DNA of 64,000 bases from Nevskia ramosa DSM 11499 (GTDB lineage: Bacteria; Pseudomonadota; Gammaproteobacteria; Nevskiales; Nevskiaceae), in NCBI RefSeq assembly GCF_000420645.1, contig NZ_ATVI01000006.1, positions 904,073 through 968,072 on the forward strand. The letters are read 5' to 3'. Made by a program: the position numbers and the translations under genes. Under the pieces are notes generated by a model, which searched no databases, was not told where the DNA came from, and saw only the letters and a program-made list of their open reading frames with translations. Shown piece after piece: positions 43,449-53,230 of this stretch. Within the stretch, counting starts at the first letter, position 1. Each line of letters starts with the position of its first letter.

Positions 43449-46400
43449 TCGCCGCGATCATCCGCTGGTCGATCAGCAACCGCGTGCTGGTGCTGATGGT
43501 CACTGCACTGCTGGCGCTATGGGGCACGCGCGCCGCGCTGACCACGCCGCTCGACGCAATTCCAGACCTCAGCGACACCCAGGTGATCATCCGCACCAAC
43601 TGGCCCGGACAGGCGCCGCAGGTGGTCGAGGATCAGGTCACTTATCCGCTGACCACGACGATGCTGTCGGTGCCCGGCGCGCGTACGGTGCGCGGCTATT
43701 CGATGTTCGGCGATTCCTTCGTCTACGTGATCTTCGATGACGCCACCGATCTCTACTGGGCGCGTTCGCGAGTGCTGGAATATCTCAATCAGGTCAGCGG
43801 ACGCCTGCCTGCCGCCGCACGGCCGACGCTGGGCCCGGATGCCACCGGCGTCGGCTGGATCTACGAGTACGCACTGGTCGATCGCAGCAATCGCCTGGAC
43901 ATCTCGCAGCTGCGCGCGATTCAGGACTGGTTCCTGAAGTACGAGCTGAAGAGCGTCGAGAACGTCGCCGAAGTGGCCAGCGTCGGCGGCCTGGTCAAGC
44001 AGTACCAGATCGTCCTCGATCCGGATCGCCTGCGCGCCACCAGTACCACCATCAGCACCGTGATCGACGCCGTGCGCGCCAGCAACAACGAAGCCGGCGG
44101 CTCGGTGCTGGAGCTGGGCGAAGTCGAATATGCCGTGCGCGCCAGCGGCTATCTGAAGACGCTCGACGACTTCCGCGCGATACCCGTTGGCCTCGGCGCC
44201 GCCGGTGTGCCGGTGCTGCTCGGCGATGTCGCCCGCGTGCAGATCGGCCCCGAGCTGCGGCGTGGTGTTTCCGAGCTGGACGGCCAGGGCGAAGCGGTCG
44301 GCGGCATCATCGTCATGCGTTCCGGCAAGAACGCGCTGGCGACCATCCGCGCCGTGCGCGCCAAGCTCGAAAGCCTGAAACCGGGCTTGCCGGCAGGGGT
44401 CGAGATCGTGCCGACCTATGATCGTTCCGAGCTGATCCTGAACTCGGTCGGCACGCTGCAGACGCGGCTGATCGAGGAGATGATCGTCGTCGCCCTGGTC
44501 TGCGCGCTGTTCCTGTTTCATCTGCGCTCGGCGCTGGTCGCGATCGTCAGCCTGCCGCTCGGCATTCTCGCCGCGTTCGCGGTGATGAAGGCGCAGGGCC
44601 TCAACGCCAACATCATGTCGCTCGGCGGCATCGCCATCGCCATCGGCGCGATGGTCGACGCGGCGGTGGTGATGATCGAGAACGCCCACAAACATCTCGA
44701 GCACGCTGGCCGCAGCGAGACGCTGAGCTTCGAGGAGCGGGTGAAGATCATCACCGCGTCGGCTGTGGAAGTCGGCCCGGCGCTGTTCTTCTGTCTCTTG
44801 ATCATCACCCTGAGCTTCGTGCCGGTGTTCACGCTCGAAGCGCAGGAAGGCAAGCTGTTCGGCCCGCTGGCGCTGACCAAGACCTATGCGATGGCGGCAG
44901 CCGCGGGCTTGTCGGTGACCTTGATTCCGGTGCTGATGCTGCTGTTCATCCGCGGCCGGATTCCGGACGAACAGCGCAATCCGCTGAATCGGGTGCTGAT
45001 CGCCGTGTACCGGCCGGCACTCGCTTTCGTGCTGCGTCATCCGGTGGCGACCTTCGTCGCATCGGGTCTGCTGATGCTGTCGGCATTGATCCCGATCACG
45101 CGGCTCGGCACCGAATTCATGCCGCCGCTGATCGAGGGCGATCTGCTGTACATGCCGTCGGCCTTGCCGGGCCTGTCGACGGACAAGGCCTCGCAGCTGA
45201 TGCAGCAGACCGATCGGCTGATCATGCAATTCCCGGAAGTGGAGCGCGTATTCGGCAAGGCCGGGCGTGCCGAGTCGGCCACCGATCCGGCCGGGCTGGA
45301 AATGTTCGAGACGACGATCCGCTTCAAGCCGCGCAGCGCTTGGCCGGACGCTGGTAAATCGCAGGACGTGCTGATCGACGAGTTGAACGCCGCACTGGCG
45401 ATTCCGGGCCTCGCGAATCTCTGGGTGCAGCCGATCCGCAACCGCATCGACATGCTGTCCACCGGCATCAAGAGCCCGGTCGGCGTGAAGATCGCCGGCG
45501 CTGATCTGAAGGTCATCGAGCAGATCGGTACCCAGATCGAAACCCTGTTGAAGGACGTGCCCGGCACTCGCTCGGTCTATGCCGAACGAGTGCGCGGTGG
45601 GCGCTACATCGACGTTCGGCCAGATCGGTTGAAGGCGGCGCGGCTGGGCCTGTCGATCGCCGATGTGCAACAAGTCGTGACCCTGGCGATCGGCGGCGAG
45701 AATATCGGCGAGACCATCGAAGGCCGGCAGCGTTTCCCGATCAACCTCCGTTATCCGCGCGAACTGCGCGATTCGGTGGCCGCCTTGCGTGTGCTGCCGA
45801 TCGTCACCCAGGCGGGAGCGACGATCACGCTCGGCGAAGTCGCCGAGATCGCCATCAGCGATGGCCCGCCGCAGTTGAAGAGCGAGAACGCGCGACTCAA
45901 CGGCTGGGTCTATGTCGACATTGCAACTGGCATAGGGGGCCGCGACCTGGGCGGCTACGTCCACGACGCCCAGGCGCTGGTCGCCGCGAAGCTGAAGCTG
46001 CCGGCTGGTTATTCGGTGGCCTGGTCTGGGCAGTTCGAATATCTGGAGCGAGCCGAGAAGCGCCTGCAGCTGGTGGTGCCGTTCACCTTGTTCATCATCC
46101 TGATCCTGCTGTATCTGACCTTCCGCAGCTTCGTGCCGGCGTTGCTGATCATGGCGACCTTGCCGTTCGCGCTGGTTGGCGGGCTTTGGCTGCTGCTGGC
46201 GCTCGGCTACAACCTGTCGATCGCCTCCGCCGTCGGCTTCATCGCGCTGGCCGGTGTGGCGGCCGAGTTCGGCGTGATCATGCTGATCTACCTCGATCAG
46301 GCGATCGCCAGACGCGGTGCCTCGTTGACGCGAGCCAGCCTGATCGAAGCCATCGAGGAAGGCGCAGTGCTGCGTGTGCGGCCGAAAGCGATGACTGTCG

Positions 46401-46573
46401 CAGTGATCGTCGCCGGCCTGCTGCCGATCCTGATCGGTGGCGGCACCGGTTCGGAAGTGATGCGGCGGATCGCGGCGCCGATGGTCGGCGGCATGATTTC
46501 GGCGCCGTTGCTGTCGTTGTTCGTGCTGCCGGCCGCGTATCTGCTGCTGCGCGGACGCCGGCTCGTGGCGTGA
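43445..46573 (+). CDS. cusA: Heavy-metal RND efflux pump, CusA-like (Cu+/Ag+ type)
   Basis: 1042-residue proton-driven inner-membrane exporter of the HME-RND class. The class signature [19 protein letters not shown] in the fourth membrane helix has the Cu/Ag-type residues (AHKHLE) rather than the Zn/Co/Ni type. The periplasmic methionines M620 (LEMFETT) and M670 ([12 protein letters not shown]) align with two of the ligands at the CusA metal site. The twelve membrane segments and two large periplasmic loops are in usual places. It pumps periplasmic and cytoplasmic copper or silver through the partners encoded at 40840 and 42144. No two-component regulator lies next to it. Confidence 0.93.
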   Translation: MIAAIIRWSISNRVLVLMVTALLALWGTRAALTTPLDAIPDLSDTQVIIRTNWPGQAPQVVEDQVTYPLTTTMLSVPGARTVRGYSMFGDSFVYVIFDDATDLYWARSRVLEYLNQVSGRLPAAARPTLGPDATGVGWIYEYALVDRSNRLDISQLRAIQDWFLKYELKSVENVAEVASVGGLVKQYQIVLDPDRLRATSTTISTVIDAVRASNNEAGGSVLELGEVEYAVRASGYLKTLDDFRAIPVGLGAAGVPVLLGDVARVQIGPELRRGVSELDGQGEAVGGIIVMRSGKNALATIRAVRAKLESLKPGLPAGVEIVPTYDRSELILNSVGTLQTRLIEEMIVVALVCALFLFHLRSALVAIVSLPLGILAAFAVMKAQGLNANIMSLGGIAIAIGAMVDAAVVMIENAHKHLEHAGRSETLSFEERVKIITASAVEVGPALFFCLLIITLSFVPVFTLEAQEGKLFGPLALTKTYAMAAAAGLSVTLIPVLMLLFIRGRIPDEQRNPLNRVLIAVYRPALAFVLRHPVATFVASGLLMLSALIPITRLGTEFMPPLIEGDLLYMPSALPGLSTDKASQLMQQTDRLIMQFPEVERVFGKAGRAESATDPAGLEMFETTIRFKPRSAWPDAGKSQDVLIDELNAALAIPGLANLWVQPIRNRIDMLSTGIKSPVGVKIAGADLKVIEQIGTQIETLLKDVPGTRSVYAERVRGGRYIDVRPDRLKAARLGLSIADVQQVVTLAIGGENIGETIEGRQRFPINLRYPRELRDSVAALRVLPIVTQAGATITLGEVAEIAISDGPPQLKSENARLNGWVYVDIATGIGGRDLGGYVHDAQALVAAKLKLPAGYSVAWSGQFEYLERAEKRLQLVVPFTLFIILILLYLTFRSFVPALLIMATLPFALVGGLWLLLALGYNLSIASAVGFIALAGVAAEFGVIMLIYLDQAIARRGASLTRASLIEAIEEGAVLRVRPKAMTVAVIVAGLLPILIGGGTGSEVMRRIAAPMVGGMISAPLLSLFVLPAAYLLLRGRRLVA

Positions 46574-46673
46574 TCGGTGGTTGCATCGCCAGAGCAGCCA
46601 CTGGCTCGAATTGCCGCCGATCACGAACCTGGGTGACTATCGCCACCTGTCACGGTCAGGGATGCAAGTGAAC

Positions 46674-47852
46674 ATGCGAGCTATGCCGATCCTGCTGCTG
46701 GCTGCGCTCCTGCTGTCGTCGGGAAACGCGCTGGCCATCGGGGCCATCGTTCACCTGCAGGGTGCCGAAGGTGATCGCGAGGCTTTCTTCGCCGATGTGC
46801 GGGTGATCTCGAATCGCACGCCGATGGACCAGATCTTTGGCCCGATCGCCGTCAAGGAGATCGACGTCACGGCTGTCTACGAAAGCGCCGCGAAGCCCGA
46901 ATGGGTGACCATGCACCTGCAGTTCGAGTGCCCGGCCGAGCTTGCGCTCGACCCGAAGAACAAGCCGACGCCGCTCAAGGCGGGCGACCCAGTCAAGTTC
47001 CGCATCGGCGAGAACAGCTATCTGGTGCGACGCATCGACCTGAAGCCCGAGCCGATGGCCGCCAGCGACTGGAAGACCTCGGACGCGCCGATGCTGATGA
47101 AAGCCGGCCGCATTGCCTGCAATGCTGACGCGTTCGAACAGGCGATCCGCAAGTCGATGCGCAAGCCGCCGGCCGCGTTCGACGAGGCCGGTTTCGGCAA
47201 GGCCATCGCCAAGTTTGATCTGCCGTCTGACCTGATGCTGATCGGCTACAACCAGGCCAACGACTTCCTCGATTTCGCCTGGACCTCGCTGTGGTGGAAG
47301 GTGGTGCTCGATGGCAAGCGTCCGGATCCGAGCGGCAAGTGGTCGACAGCGCCGACACCGGAAGAGAAGGAGGCTGCGATCAAGCGGCTCGAAGCGCTGC
47401 GCAAGGAGGCCGAGCCGGCACTGGCCGAAGCGCGCAAGAGCATGGAGGCGAACCTGAGCCGCATGCAGGCAGAGTTCGAGTTCCAGGACCGTGCCGCGAG
47501 CCTGCGCAAGAACCGCCCGCGCAACAAGCTGGAAGACAAGCTGATTCCGACCTGGGTCGGCCGCCCCGAAGACGAAGTGGTGTCGGCGATGGGCAATCCG
47601 CGCCTCAACGAAGCCGGCAACCAGCGCTTCCTCCAGTACCAGCGGGTGTTCGACAACACCGCGCAGGTCGTCGACATGAAGAGCGGTGCCACCTGGGAGG
47701 AAGGCAATTACTCCGAGTGCAACGTCGAATTCATCACCATGCGCGACAAGCAGGACGCCTGGCGGGTCGCCGACGTCCGGGTCTGGATCGACCAGAACGC
47801 GCTCGGCAATGGCCGGGCCTGGTGCGACAGCTTGCTCAAGGCGCCGAACTAG
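46674..47852 (+). CDS. Uncharacterised exported protein with coiled coil and BamE/OmlA-like C-terminus
   Basis: 392-residue protein with a clear signal peptide (MRAMPILLLAALLLSSGNALA). Residues ~20-220 have no recognised domain. Residues ~235-285 are a charged heptad-like coiled coil (EEKEAAIKRLEALRKEAEPA). The C-terminal ~100 residues (IPTWVGRPEDEVVSAMGNP, FLQYQRVFD, AWRVADVRVW) resemble the SmpA/OmlA/BamE fold often used for outer-membrane lipoproteins. I do not recognise the gene. ATG 46674 is preferred; 46662 and 46683 are in frame. Two other unknown genes and a P450 follow in the same direction. Confidence 0.75.
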   Translation: MRAMPILLLAALLLSSGNALAIGAIVHLQGAEGDREAFFADVRVISNRTPMDQIFGPIAVKEIDVTAVYESAAKPEWVTMHLQFECPAELALDPKNKPTPLKAGDPVKFRIGENSYLVRRIDLKPEPMAASDWKTSDAPMLMKAGRIACNADAFEQAIRKSMRKPPAAFDEAGFGKAIAKFDLPSDLMLIGYNQANDFLDFAWTSLWWKVVLDGKRPDPSGKWSTAPTPEEKEAAIKRLEALRKEAEPALAEARKSMEANLSRMQAEFEFQDRAASLRKNRPRNKLEDKLIPTWVGRPEDEVVSAMGNPRLNEAGNQRFLQYQRVFDNTAQVVDMKSGATWEEGNYSECNVEFITMRDKQDAWRVADVRVWIDQNALGNGRAWCDSLLKAPN

Positions 47853-47891
47853 ATCGGCTCAGCTTCTTCACGCAATGGAAGGCTCAAGACG

Positions 47892-48602
47892 ATGACATCC
47901 CATTCGGTCCGCGCAGCACTCGCCATCGCTGCCGCGTCGACACTGCTACCCGCCGCCGTGCAGGCCGCAACCGCTTGTCCGAAAGGCATGACGGTGGCCA
48001 GCGACGGCAAGAGCTGCACTGCCGATCAGGCCTCGGCGAGCAGCGCCGCCGGATCTTTCGACGTGCTCGGCAACATCATGGATACGACGAAAAAAGAGAT
48101 CAACGCCAAGCAGGCGGTGGAGACCAGCAAGCAGGAATTGCTGTCCAGCGACGCTCGCAAGAAATACGAGGATGGCTATTGGCAGCACTTCCAGGCGTTC
48201 TCGGGCGCCAAGCCCGGCGAATACTGCGCGGCGATGTTCGCCCGGCAAGGCATGAGCGTCACGGTGCTCGGCCCCGGCGGCGATTATCGCGGCGCGCTGA
48301 TGATCTTCTCGGCGCTCGACGACAGCGAATTCCCGAAGTCCGCGAAGCCAACGATCATTCCGGTCACGCTCAAGCAGGGCAGCGATCCGGCGGCGACGGT
48401 GCGCGTCTTCAACTTCAACATCGGCCAGTGGCAGACGCCGATCCTGGCCTTCGCCGTGCCGACCATCGACGCCGCCCTGCAGGGCATGGACGACAAGCTG
48501 GACTTCCATCTCGAGCAGGAGGGCAAGGCTATCGGCAGCATCGAGTGGCATTCCGGGCACGCCGCGCGAGATGAGTTGAAGCAGTGCCTGGCCAGCCGCT
48601 AG
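47892..48602 (+). CDS. Uncharacterised exported protein
   Basis: 236 residues with a signal peptide (about residues 1-26, ending PAAVQAA). The mature part starts TACPKGMTVASDGKSCTADQ, a small disulfide-type motif, then a helical stretch, then an alternating beta-rich region (VTVLGPGGDYRGALMIFSALDD and VRVFNFNIGQWQTPILAFAVP). No family is recognised. It lies 39 bases after the previous unknown gene and may share its operon. The sequence composition is like its neighbours, so there is no sign of recent transfer. Confidence 0.75.
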   Translation: MTSHSVRAALAIAAASTLLPAAVQAATACPKGMTVASDGKSCTADQASASSAAGSFDVLGNIMDTTKKEINAKQAVETSKQELLSSDARKKYEDGYWQHFQAFSGAKPGEYCAAMFARQGMSVTVLGPGGDYRGALMIFSALDDSEFPKSAKPTIIPVTLKQGSDPAATVRVFNFNIGQWQTPILAFAVPTIDAALQGMDDKLDFHLEQEGKAIGSIEWHSGHAARDELKQCLASR

Positions 48603-48636
48603 CGCCTCGCCGCAGTCGCTGCACTAGACTCGTCCC

Positions 48637-49059
48637 ATGAACACTCCTAGCCCCGACAACAGCCGCTGGCCCTACGTTCGCGATGTGCTGGTGTTCCAGC
48701 TGAAGCTGGTGCTCGGCAACCTGCTGAATGTGGTGTTGCTGCCGGTGTCGATCATCGCCGCCGTTTATTCGCTGCTAACCAGGAAGGGCGGTCGCCTGGG
48801 CACGCCGTTCTACGAGGTGCTCGACGTCGCCCGCGATCTCGAAGAACGGATCAACATCTACGGCGCGATCGGCGGCTATCACGCCACCGGCCCTTCATCG
48901 AGCCGGGCCAGCGCGCACATCGGCGATGTCACGGTTGACGATGTGGTTCGCAAGGTCGAGGACGTGATCGTTCGCGAGTTCAGCGCGGGCGGCACGGCAG
49001 CGAGTGCGAAGGCCGCGGTCAGTCGTGTGCTCGACGAGATTCGCAACCGCAAGCGCTGA
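48637..49059 (+). CDS. Small single-span membrane protein of unknown function
   Basis: 140 residues with one hydrophobic stretch near residues 21-47 (LVLGNLLNVVLLPVSIIAAVYSLL). The remainder is soluble and mixed helix, with a run of small residues near 80-95 (HATGPSSSRASAHIG). No domain recognised. Its stop is followed two bases later by the P450 start at 49062, so it is very likely in the same operon; it could anchor or assist the P450. This is inference. Confidence 0.75.
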   Translation: MNTPSPDNSRWPYVRDVLVFQLKLVLGNLLNVVLLPVSIIAAVYSLLTRKGGRLGTPFYEVLDVARDLEERINIYGAIGGYHATGPSSSRASAHIGDVTVDDVVRKVEDVIVREFSAGGTAASAKAAVSRVLDEIRNRKR

Positions 49060-49061
49060 GC

Positions 49062-50414
49062 ATGTCGTCCACGGACCACGAAGCCGCGCTGAGCGCTGAC
49101 GCCGATCGCGTCTTCGATCCGGAAACCTATGTCCACGGCGTACCGTTCGAGGCGCTGGCGCGGCTGCGCCGCGAGCGGCCGGTGGTCTGGGTCGACGAGA
49201 AGCCGCTGCACGGCTGGTCCGGCGGGCCGGGTTTCTGGCTGGTGCTGCGCCATGCCGATGTCGAAGCGGTGATGAATCAGCCGCAGCGGTTTTCATCGCA
49301 ACTCGGTGGCACCCAGATCCGCGATCCAGCGACACCGGAAGCGCTGCGCTACGTCCAGCAGATGATGCTGAACATGGACCCGCCGCAGCACACGCGGCTG
49401 CGCCGTCTGCTGGCGCGGGCGTTCACCTCGAAAGCGCTGACCCAGCTGGACAGCCGCATTCGCGAGCACGCGCGGATGCTGGTCGAGCGGGTGGTCGGCG
49501 CTGCCGACCATGGCCGCTGCGATTTCGCCAAGGACATCGGCGCCGATCTGCCTTTGCTGGCGCTGGCCGACATCCTCGGCATGCCGGCGGAAGACCGGAT
49601 GCTGCTGTTCGACTGGTCGAACCGGGTGATCGGTTATCAGGACCCGGACTACGCCAGTTCCTCGGCCTTCGATCTCGCCAGCGGTTCGGCGATGGCGCGC
49701 GAAGCGCTGCGGCTGCGGCCCTTGCCGGACGCCGACGGCCGCCTGCCGGATCCGCGCACCCGCGAAGGCCTGCCCGATCTCTACGCCTACGCGCACCTGC
49801 TGGCCGAGCACAAGCAGCGCACGCCGGGCGACGATCTGATGTCGCTGCTGCTGGCGGCACGCGATGACGACGGTACAAAGCTCAGCCTCGAAGAATTCGA
49901 GAACCTGTTCTGGCTGTTCGCGGTCGCCGGCAATGAAACCCTGCGCAACGGCATTCCCGGCGCCTGCATCGGCCTGATCGAACATCCCGAGCTGCAGGCG
50001 CGGCTGCGCGCCGAACCGGCGCTGCTGCCGAAAGCGATCGACGAGCTGCTGCGCTGGTGGACGCCGGTGATGACTTTTCGTCGTACCGCGATCGAAGACT
50101 GCGTGCTCGGCGGTGCTGCGATCCGCGCCGGCGACAAGGTGGTGGTGTCGTTCCTGTCGGCCAATCACGATGAAGCCGTGTTTGCCGATCCCGCGCGGCC
50201 CGATCCGCTGCGCACGCCGAACCCGCATCTGGTATTCGGCTACGGGCCGCATTTCTGCCTCGGCGCGCAGCTCGCCCGCATGCAGATGCGCGCGCTGTTT
50301 GCCGAGGTGCTGGCGCGGATGGGCTGCATCGAAGCCGATGGTGCGCCGGCCTTCCTGCGTTCGAATTTCCAGCGCGGCGTGAAGCGCCTGCCGGTGAAAT
50401 GGCGGCGGGTTTGA
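49062..50414 (+). CDS. Cytochrome P450, CYP125/142-like group
   Basis: 450-residue soluble bacterial P450. The haem-binding loop FGYGPHFCLGAQLARMQMR supplies the cysteine ligand near residue 402. The ExxR region is ELLRWWTPVMTFRRTA, whose sequence resembles sterol-side-chain P450s (CYP125/142 type). The I-helix has AVAGNETLRNGIPG, with the conserved acid-threonine pair. It should hydroxylate a hydrophobic substrate; sterol or terpenoid is a guess from similarity. No ferredoxin or ferredoxin reductase gene is adjacent. The start ATG lies two bases after the previous stop. Confidence 0.9.
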   Translation: MSSTDHEAALSADADRVFDPETYVHGVPFEALARLRRERPVVWVDEKPLHGWSGGPGFWLVLRHADVEAVMNQPQRFSSQLGGTQIRDPATPEALRYVQQMMLNMDPPQHTRLRRLLARAFTSKALTQLDSRIREHARMLVERVVGAADHGRCDFAKDIGADLPLLALADILGMPAEDRMLLFDWSNRVIGYQDPDYASSSAFDLASGSAMAREALRLRPLPDADGRLPDPRTREGLPDLYAYAHLLAEHKQRTPGDDLMSLLLAARDDDGTKLSLEEFENLFWLFAVAGNETLRNGIPGACIGLIEHPELQARLRAEPALLPKAIDELLRWWTPVMTFRRTAIEDCVLGGAAIRAGDKVVVSFLSANHDEAVFADPARPDPLRTPNPHLVFGYGPHFCLGAQLARMQMRALFAEVLARMGCIEADGAPAFLRSNFQRGVKRLPVKWRRV

Positions 50415-50418
50415 GCCG

Positions 50419-51441
50419 CTAGGCTTTCAGCGGCGCCGGTTCACCGCAACGCTCGCCGCAGGCCACCTGCTCGATCTGCACCGTGGCGTGCACATCACCG
50501 AACCGCGCCTTGAGCTGCTGCAGGATCGCGCCGAGCGCGGCATCGCGATCGGTGCCTTCGGCGAGCACCGCGTGCAGGGTCATCACCGGATGCTTGTCGG
50601 TCAGCGACCAGGCGTGCAGATGGTGAATGCCGGTGACGCCGGGCACGGCATCAGCAAGTTCATGCGCCAGAGCGTCGGGATCGAGATCGCGCGGTGCGCC
50701 TTCGAGCAGGATGTGGGCGGATTCCTTCGTCACCCGCCAGCCGCTGCGGACGATCAGCAGCGCCACGAACGCCGACAGGATCGGATCGATCGGCACCCAG
50801 CCGGTCAGCATGATCACCACGGCGGCGGCCATTGCGGCAGCCGAGCCGAGCAGATCGCTGAGCACGTGCAGCAGCGCGCCTCTGAGGTTCAGCGAATCCT
50901 CGCCATCACGCAGGATCAGGAACGACAGCAGGTTGGCGGCGAAACCCAGTGCTGCAACGATCAGCATCGTCTCGCCGACCACCGGATGCGGCGTGATCAG
51001 GCGCTGTACCGATTCGAAGATGATCCAGACGCTCAAGCCCAGCAAGGCCAGGCCGTTGACGAACGCCGCCAGCACCTCGTGACGGGCGCGGCCGTAGGAG
51101 AACAGCGCGTCAGCCGGCCGTTTGGCGATGCGCAGCGCGATCAGCGCCAGCAGCAGCGAGGCAGAGTCGGTGAGCATGTGCACGGCGTCGGCGATCAGCG
51201 CCAGCGAGCCGGAAATCACGCCGCCAGCAACCTCGACGACCATGAACAGCGCCGTGATCACCAGCGCCCAGGTCAGCCGCGTTTCGTTGCTGCTGCCGTG
51301 ATGGTGATGCCCATGCCGATGATCGTGGTCATGGCTCTTGGCCTTCGCCGGCTTGTGACTGTGCGCCGCGCCGTGATCGTGCGAGTCGTGGCCATGATCG
51401 TGCTCATGATCATGGTCATGCTGGTCGTGGCGCTGGCTCAT
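50419..51441 (-). CDS. CDF-family cation efflux protein (CzcD/ZitB-like)
   Basis: 340-residue inner-membrane Zn2+ (and possibly Co2+/Cd2+) exporter. The N-terminal ~50 residues are an extreme His/Asp-rich metal-binding tail (HDHDHEHDHGHDSHDH and HGHHHHG). Six membrane helices follow, with the transport-site pairs ADAVHMLTDS and HVLSDLLGS in the second and fifth helices, then a cytoplasmic domain. It converges with the P450 gene and is preceded on the same strand by the MDR reductase. ATG 51441 gives the metal-rich tail as the N-terminus. It ends in a cysteine pair (CGERC) that may also bind metal. Confidence 0.93.
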   Translation of the reverse strand: MSQRHDQHDHDHEHDHGHDSHDHGAAHSHKPAKAKSHDHDHRHGHHHHGSSNETRLTWALVITALFMVVEVAGGVISGSLALIADAVHMLTDSASLLLALIALRIAKRPADALFSYGRARHEVLAAFVNGLALLGLSVWIIFESVQRLITPHPVVGETMLIVAALGFAANLLSFLILRDGEDSLNLRGALLHVLSDLLGSAAAMAAAVVIMLTGWVPIDPILSAFVALLIVRSGWRVTKESAHILLEGAPRDLDPDALAHELADAVPGVTGIHHLHAWSLTDKHPVMTLHAVLAEGTDRDAALGAILQQLKARFGDVHATVQIEQVACGERCGEPAPLKA

Positions 51442-51470
51442 GGTCGCTGGCTGAGTTTGCAGGCGGTCGA

Positions 51471-52496
51471 TCAGAGATCGTCGGCGATGCGGACGACGGT
51501 GCGACCCTGCGCCTTGCCGGCCACCAGTTCCTCGGCGACCGTTGCCACTTCTTCCAGCGACACGGTCTTCGGCGCGATCAGGCTGAGCAGGCCTTCCGGC
51601 TTCCAGTCGCTGGCCAGACGTTCCCAGATCGCCAGACGCCAACTGCGCGGGCATTCCACCGAGAAGATGCCGAGCAGGCTGACGCCGCGCAGGATGAACG
51701 GGATCACCGTGGTGTTCAGCGTCGGCGCCTGGGCCAGGCCGACTGCACCGATCGAACCCCAGGGCTTCACGGTGCGGGCCAGATAGGCCAGCGTGTCGCC
51801 GCCCAGATTGTCGACGGCACCGCCCCAGCGCGCAGCTTCCAGCGGCTTGGAGCCCATATCCAGCGTGTTGCGATCGACGATTTCATCGGCGCCGAGATCA
51901 CGCAGATACTTCTCCGCGCCTGGCTTGCCGGTGATCGCGGCCACGGTGAAGCCGGCGCGCTTGAACAGGCTGATGGCGATCGAGCCAACACCGCCGGTGG
52001 GGCCGGTGATGGCGATCGTGCCGAGATCCGGCCGCTGATGGTTTTCGAGCATGCGCCGCAGCGCCAGTGCGGCCGTGTAGCCGGCGGTGCCGAGCGCCAT
52101 CGCTTCATGCAGGCTCAAACCGGCCGGCAGACGCACCACGGCTTCGGCTGGCACGCGGGCGTATTCGGCGAAACCGCCATCGAACTGCTCGCCGACATTG
52201 CCGCCGGTGACCACCACCTTGTCGCCCGGCTTGTAGTCCGGCACTTCGCTGGACACCACGATGCCGGACAGATCGATGCCGGCGACCTTCGGATAGCCGC
52301 GCATGATCCGGCCCTTGCCGGTCACTGCCAGGGCGTCCTTGTAGTTGATCGACGAATAGGCGACCCGGATGACGACTTGGCCGGCGCTGAGATCTGCGAG
52401 CGTGATCGCTTCGAGACGCGCCTCGGTCTTCTTGTCGACCTGATGGATGCGCAGCGCCTTGAAGGTTGCAGGTACTTCCGTGGCGGGGGAGGTCAT
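51471..52496 (-). CDS. MDR-family quinone/enoyl reductase (AcuI/YhdH-like)
   Basis: 341-residue NADPH-dependent zinc-free medium-chain reductase. The nucleotide-binding motif TGPTGGVGSIAISLFKRAG is near residue 155; SYSSINYKDALAVTGKG-type N-terminal and GFAEYARVPAE segments are family-typical. Members of the AcuI group reduce acrylyl-CoA to propionyl-CoA, while others reduce quinones or enones; the present substrate is not settled. It diverges from pdxH with a 110-base gap. Confidence 0.87.
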   Translation of the reverse strand: MTSPATEVPATFKALRIHQVDKKTEARLEAITLADLSAGQVVIRVAYSSINYKDALAVTGKGRIMRGYPKVAGIDLSGIVVSSEVPDYKPGDKVVVTGGNVGEQFDGGFAEYARVPAEAVVRLPAGLSLHEAMALGTAGYTAALALRRMLENHQRPDLGTIAITGPTGGVGSIAISLFKRAGFTVAAITGKPGAEKYLRDLGADEIVDRNTLDMGSKPLEAARWGGAVDNLGGDTLAYLARTVKPWGSIGAVGLAQAPTLNTTVIPFILRGVSLLGIFSVECPRSWRLAIWERLASDWKPEGLLSLIAPKTVSLEEVATVAEELVAGKAQGRTVVRIADDL

Positions 52497-52606
52497 CGGG
52501 GATTCCGGCAGAATGGGTCGAGTTCCTATTTTGCCCGACTTCGAACGCTAACCGACCCGATGGCGAACCCGAGTCCCGCCCCGGCCCCACCCCGATACCG
52601 ATCCCG

Positions 52607-53230
52607 ATGGCCAATCAGTACACCCGCAATCCGCCGCTGCTCGAAGCCGACGTCGCCGCCGATCCGCTGCAGCAGTTCCAGCGCTGGCTCGATGATGCCG
52701 TCGCCATCGGCATGATCGAGCCAACGGCGATGACCCTGGCGACGGTCGATGCCGATGGCCGTCCGTCTGCCCGCGTGGTGCTGCTGAAAGGTCTCGATGC
52801 CGCCGGCCTCGCCTTTTATACCCATTACGACTCGCGGAAAGCCCGCGCGCTGGCGGCTCATCCCCATGCAGCTGCGACGTTCTGGTGGGATCGGCTGGAG
52901 CGCAGCGTCCGGGTGGAAGGCCGGGTCGAAAAGCTGACGCCGGTGCAGTCCGAAACCTATTTCCGTTCGCGGCCGCTGGGTTCGCAGATCGGCGCGCTGA
53001 CCTCGCGGCAGAGCCGGATGGTCGAGTCACGCGAATCGCTGGATGCACGATTTGCCGAGAACGAGCAGAAGTACGGTCGCGGCAACGTGCCGTTCCCGAG
53101 CGATTGGGGCGGTTATCGGCTGTGTCCCGATGCCATCGAGTTCTGGCAGGGCCGCGCCAATCGCGTGCATGACCGGCTTGTCTACCGGCAAGTAGACGGC
53201 GTCTGGCGCCTGGAGCGGCTGGAGCCGTGA
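52607..53230 (+). CDS. pdxH: Pyridoxine/pyridoxamine 5'-phosphate oxidase
   Basis: 207-residue FMN-dependent oxidase that makes pyridoxal 5'-phosphate. FMN and substrate residues are in familiar segments: RVVLLKGLDAAGLAFYTHYDSRK, WWDRLERSVRVEG, SRQSRMVESRE, VPFPSDWGGYRLCPDAIEFW and the C-terminal RLVYRQ and RLERLEP. The length is typical (about 210). ATG 52607 gives MANQYTRNPPLLE. A neighbouring ATG at 52560 is in another frame and gives only a shadow. The following gene starts at 53227, overlapping the stop by four bases. Confidence 0.95.
   Translation: MANQYTRNPPLLEADVAADPLQQFQRWLDDAVAIGMIEPTAMTLATVDADGRPSARVVLLKGLDAAGLAFYTHYDSRKARALAAHPHAAATFWWDRLERSVRVEGRVEKLTPVQSETYFRSRPLGSQIGALTSRQSRMVESRESLDARFAENEQKYGRGNVPFPSDWGGYRLCPDAIEFWQGRANRVHDRLVYRQVDGVWRLERLEP

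Noticed and set aside
43517..46624. 1035-residue open frame on the minus strand opposite cusA
   Set aside because: It is antisense to a pump gene with clear motifs and has low-complexity His/Arg/Gln composition, typical of a shadow frame in GC-rich DNA.
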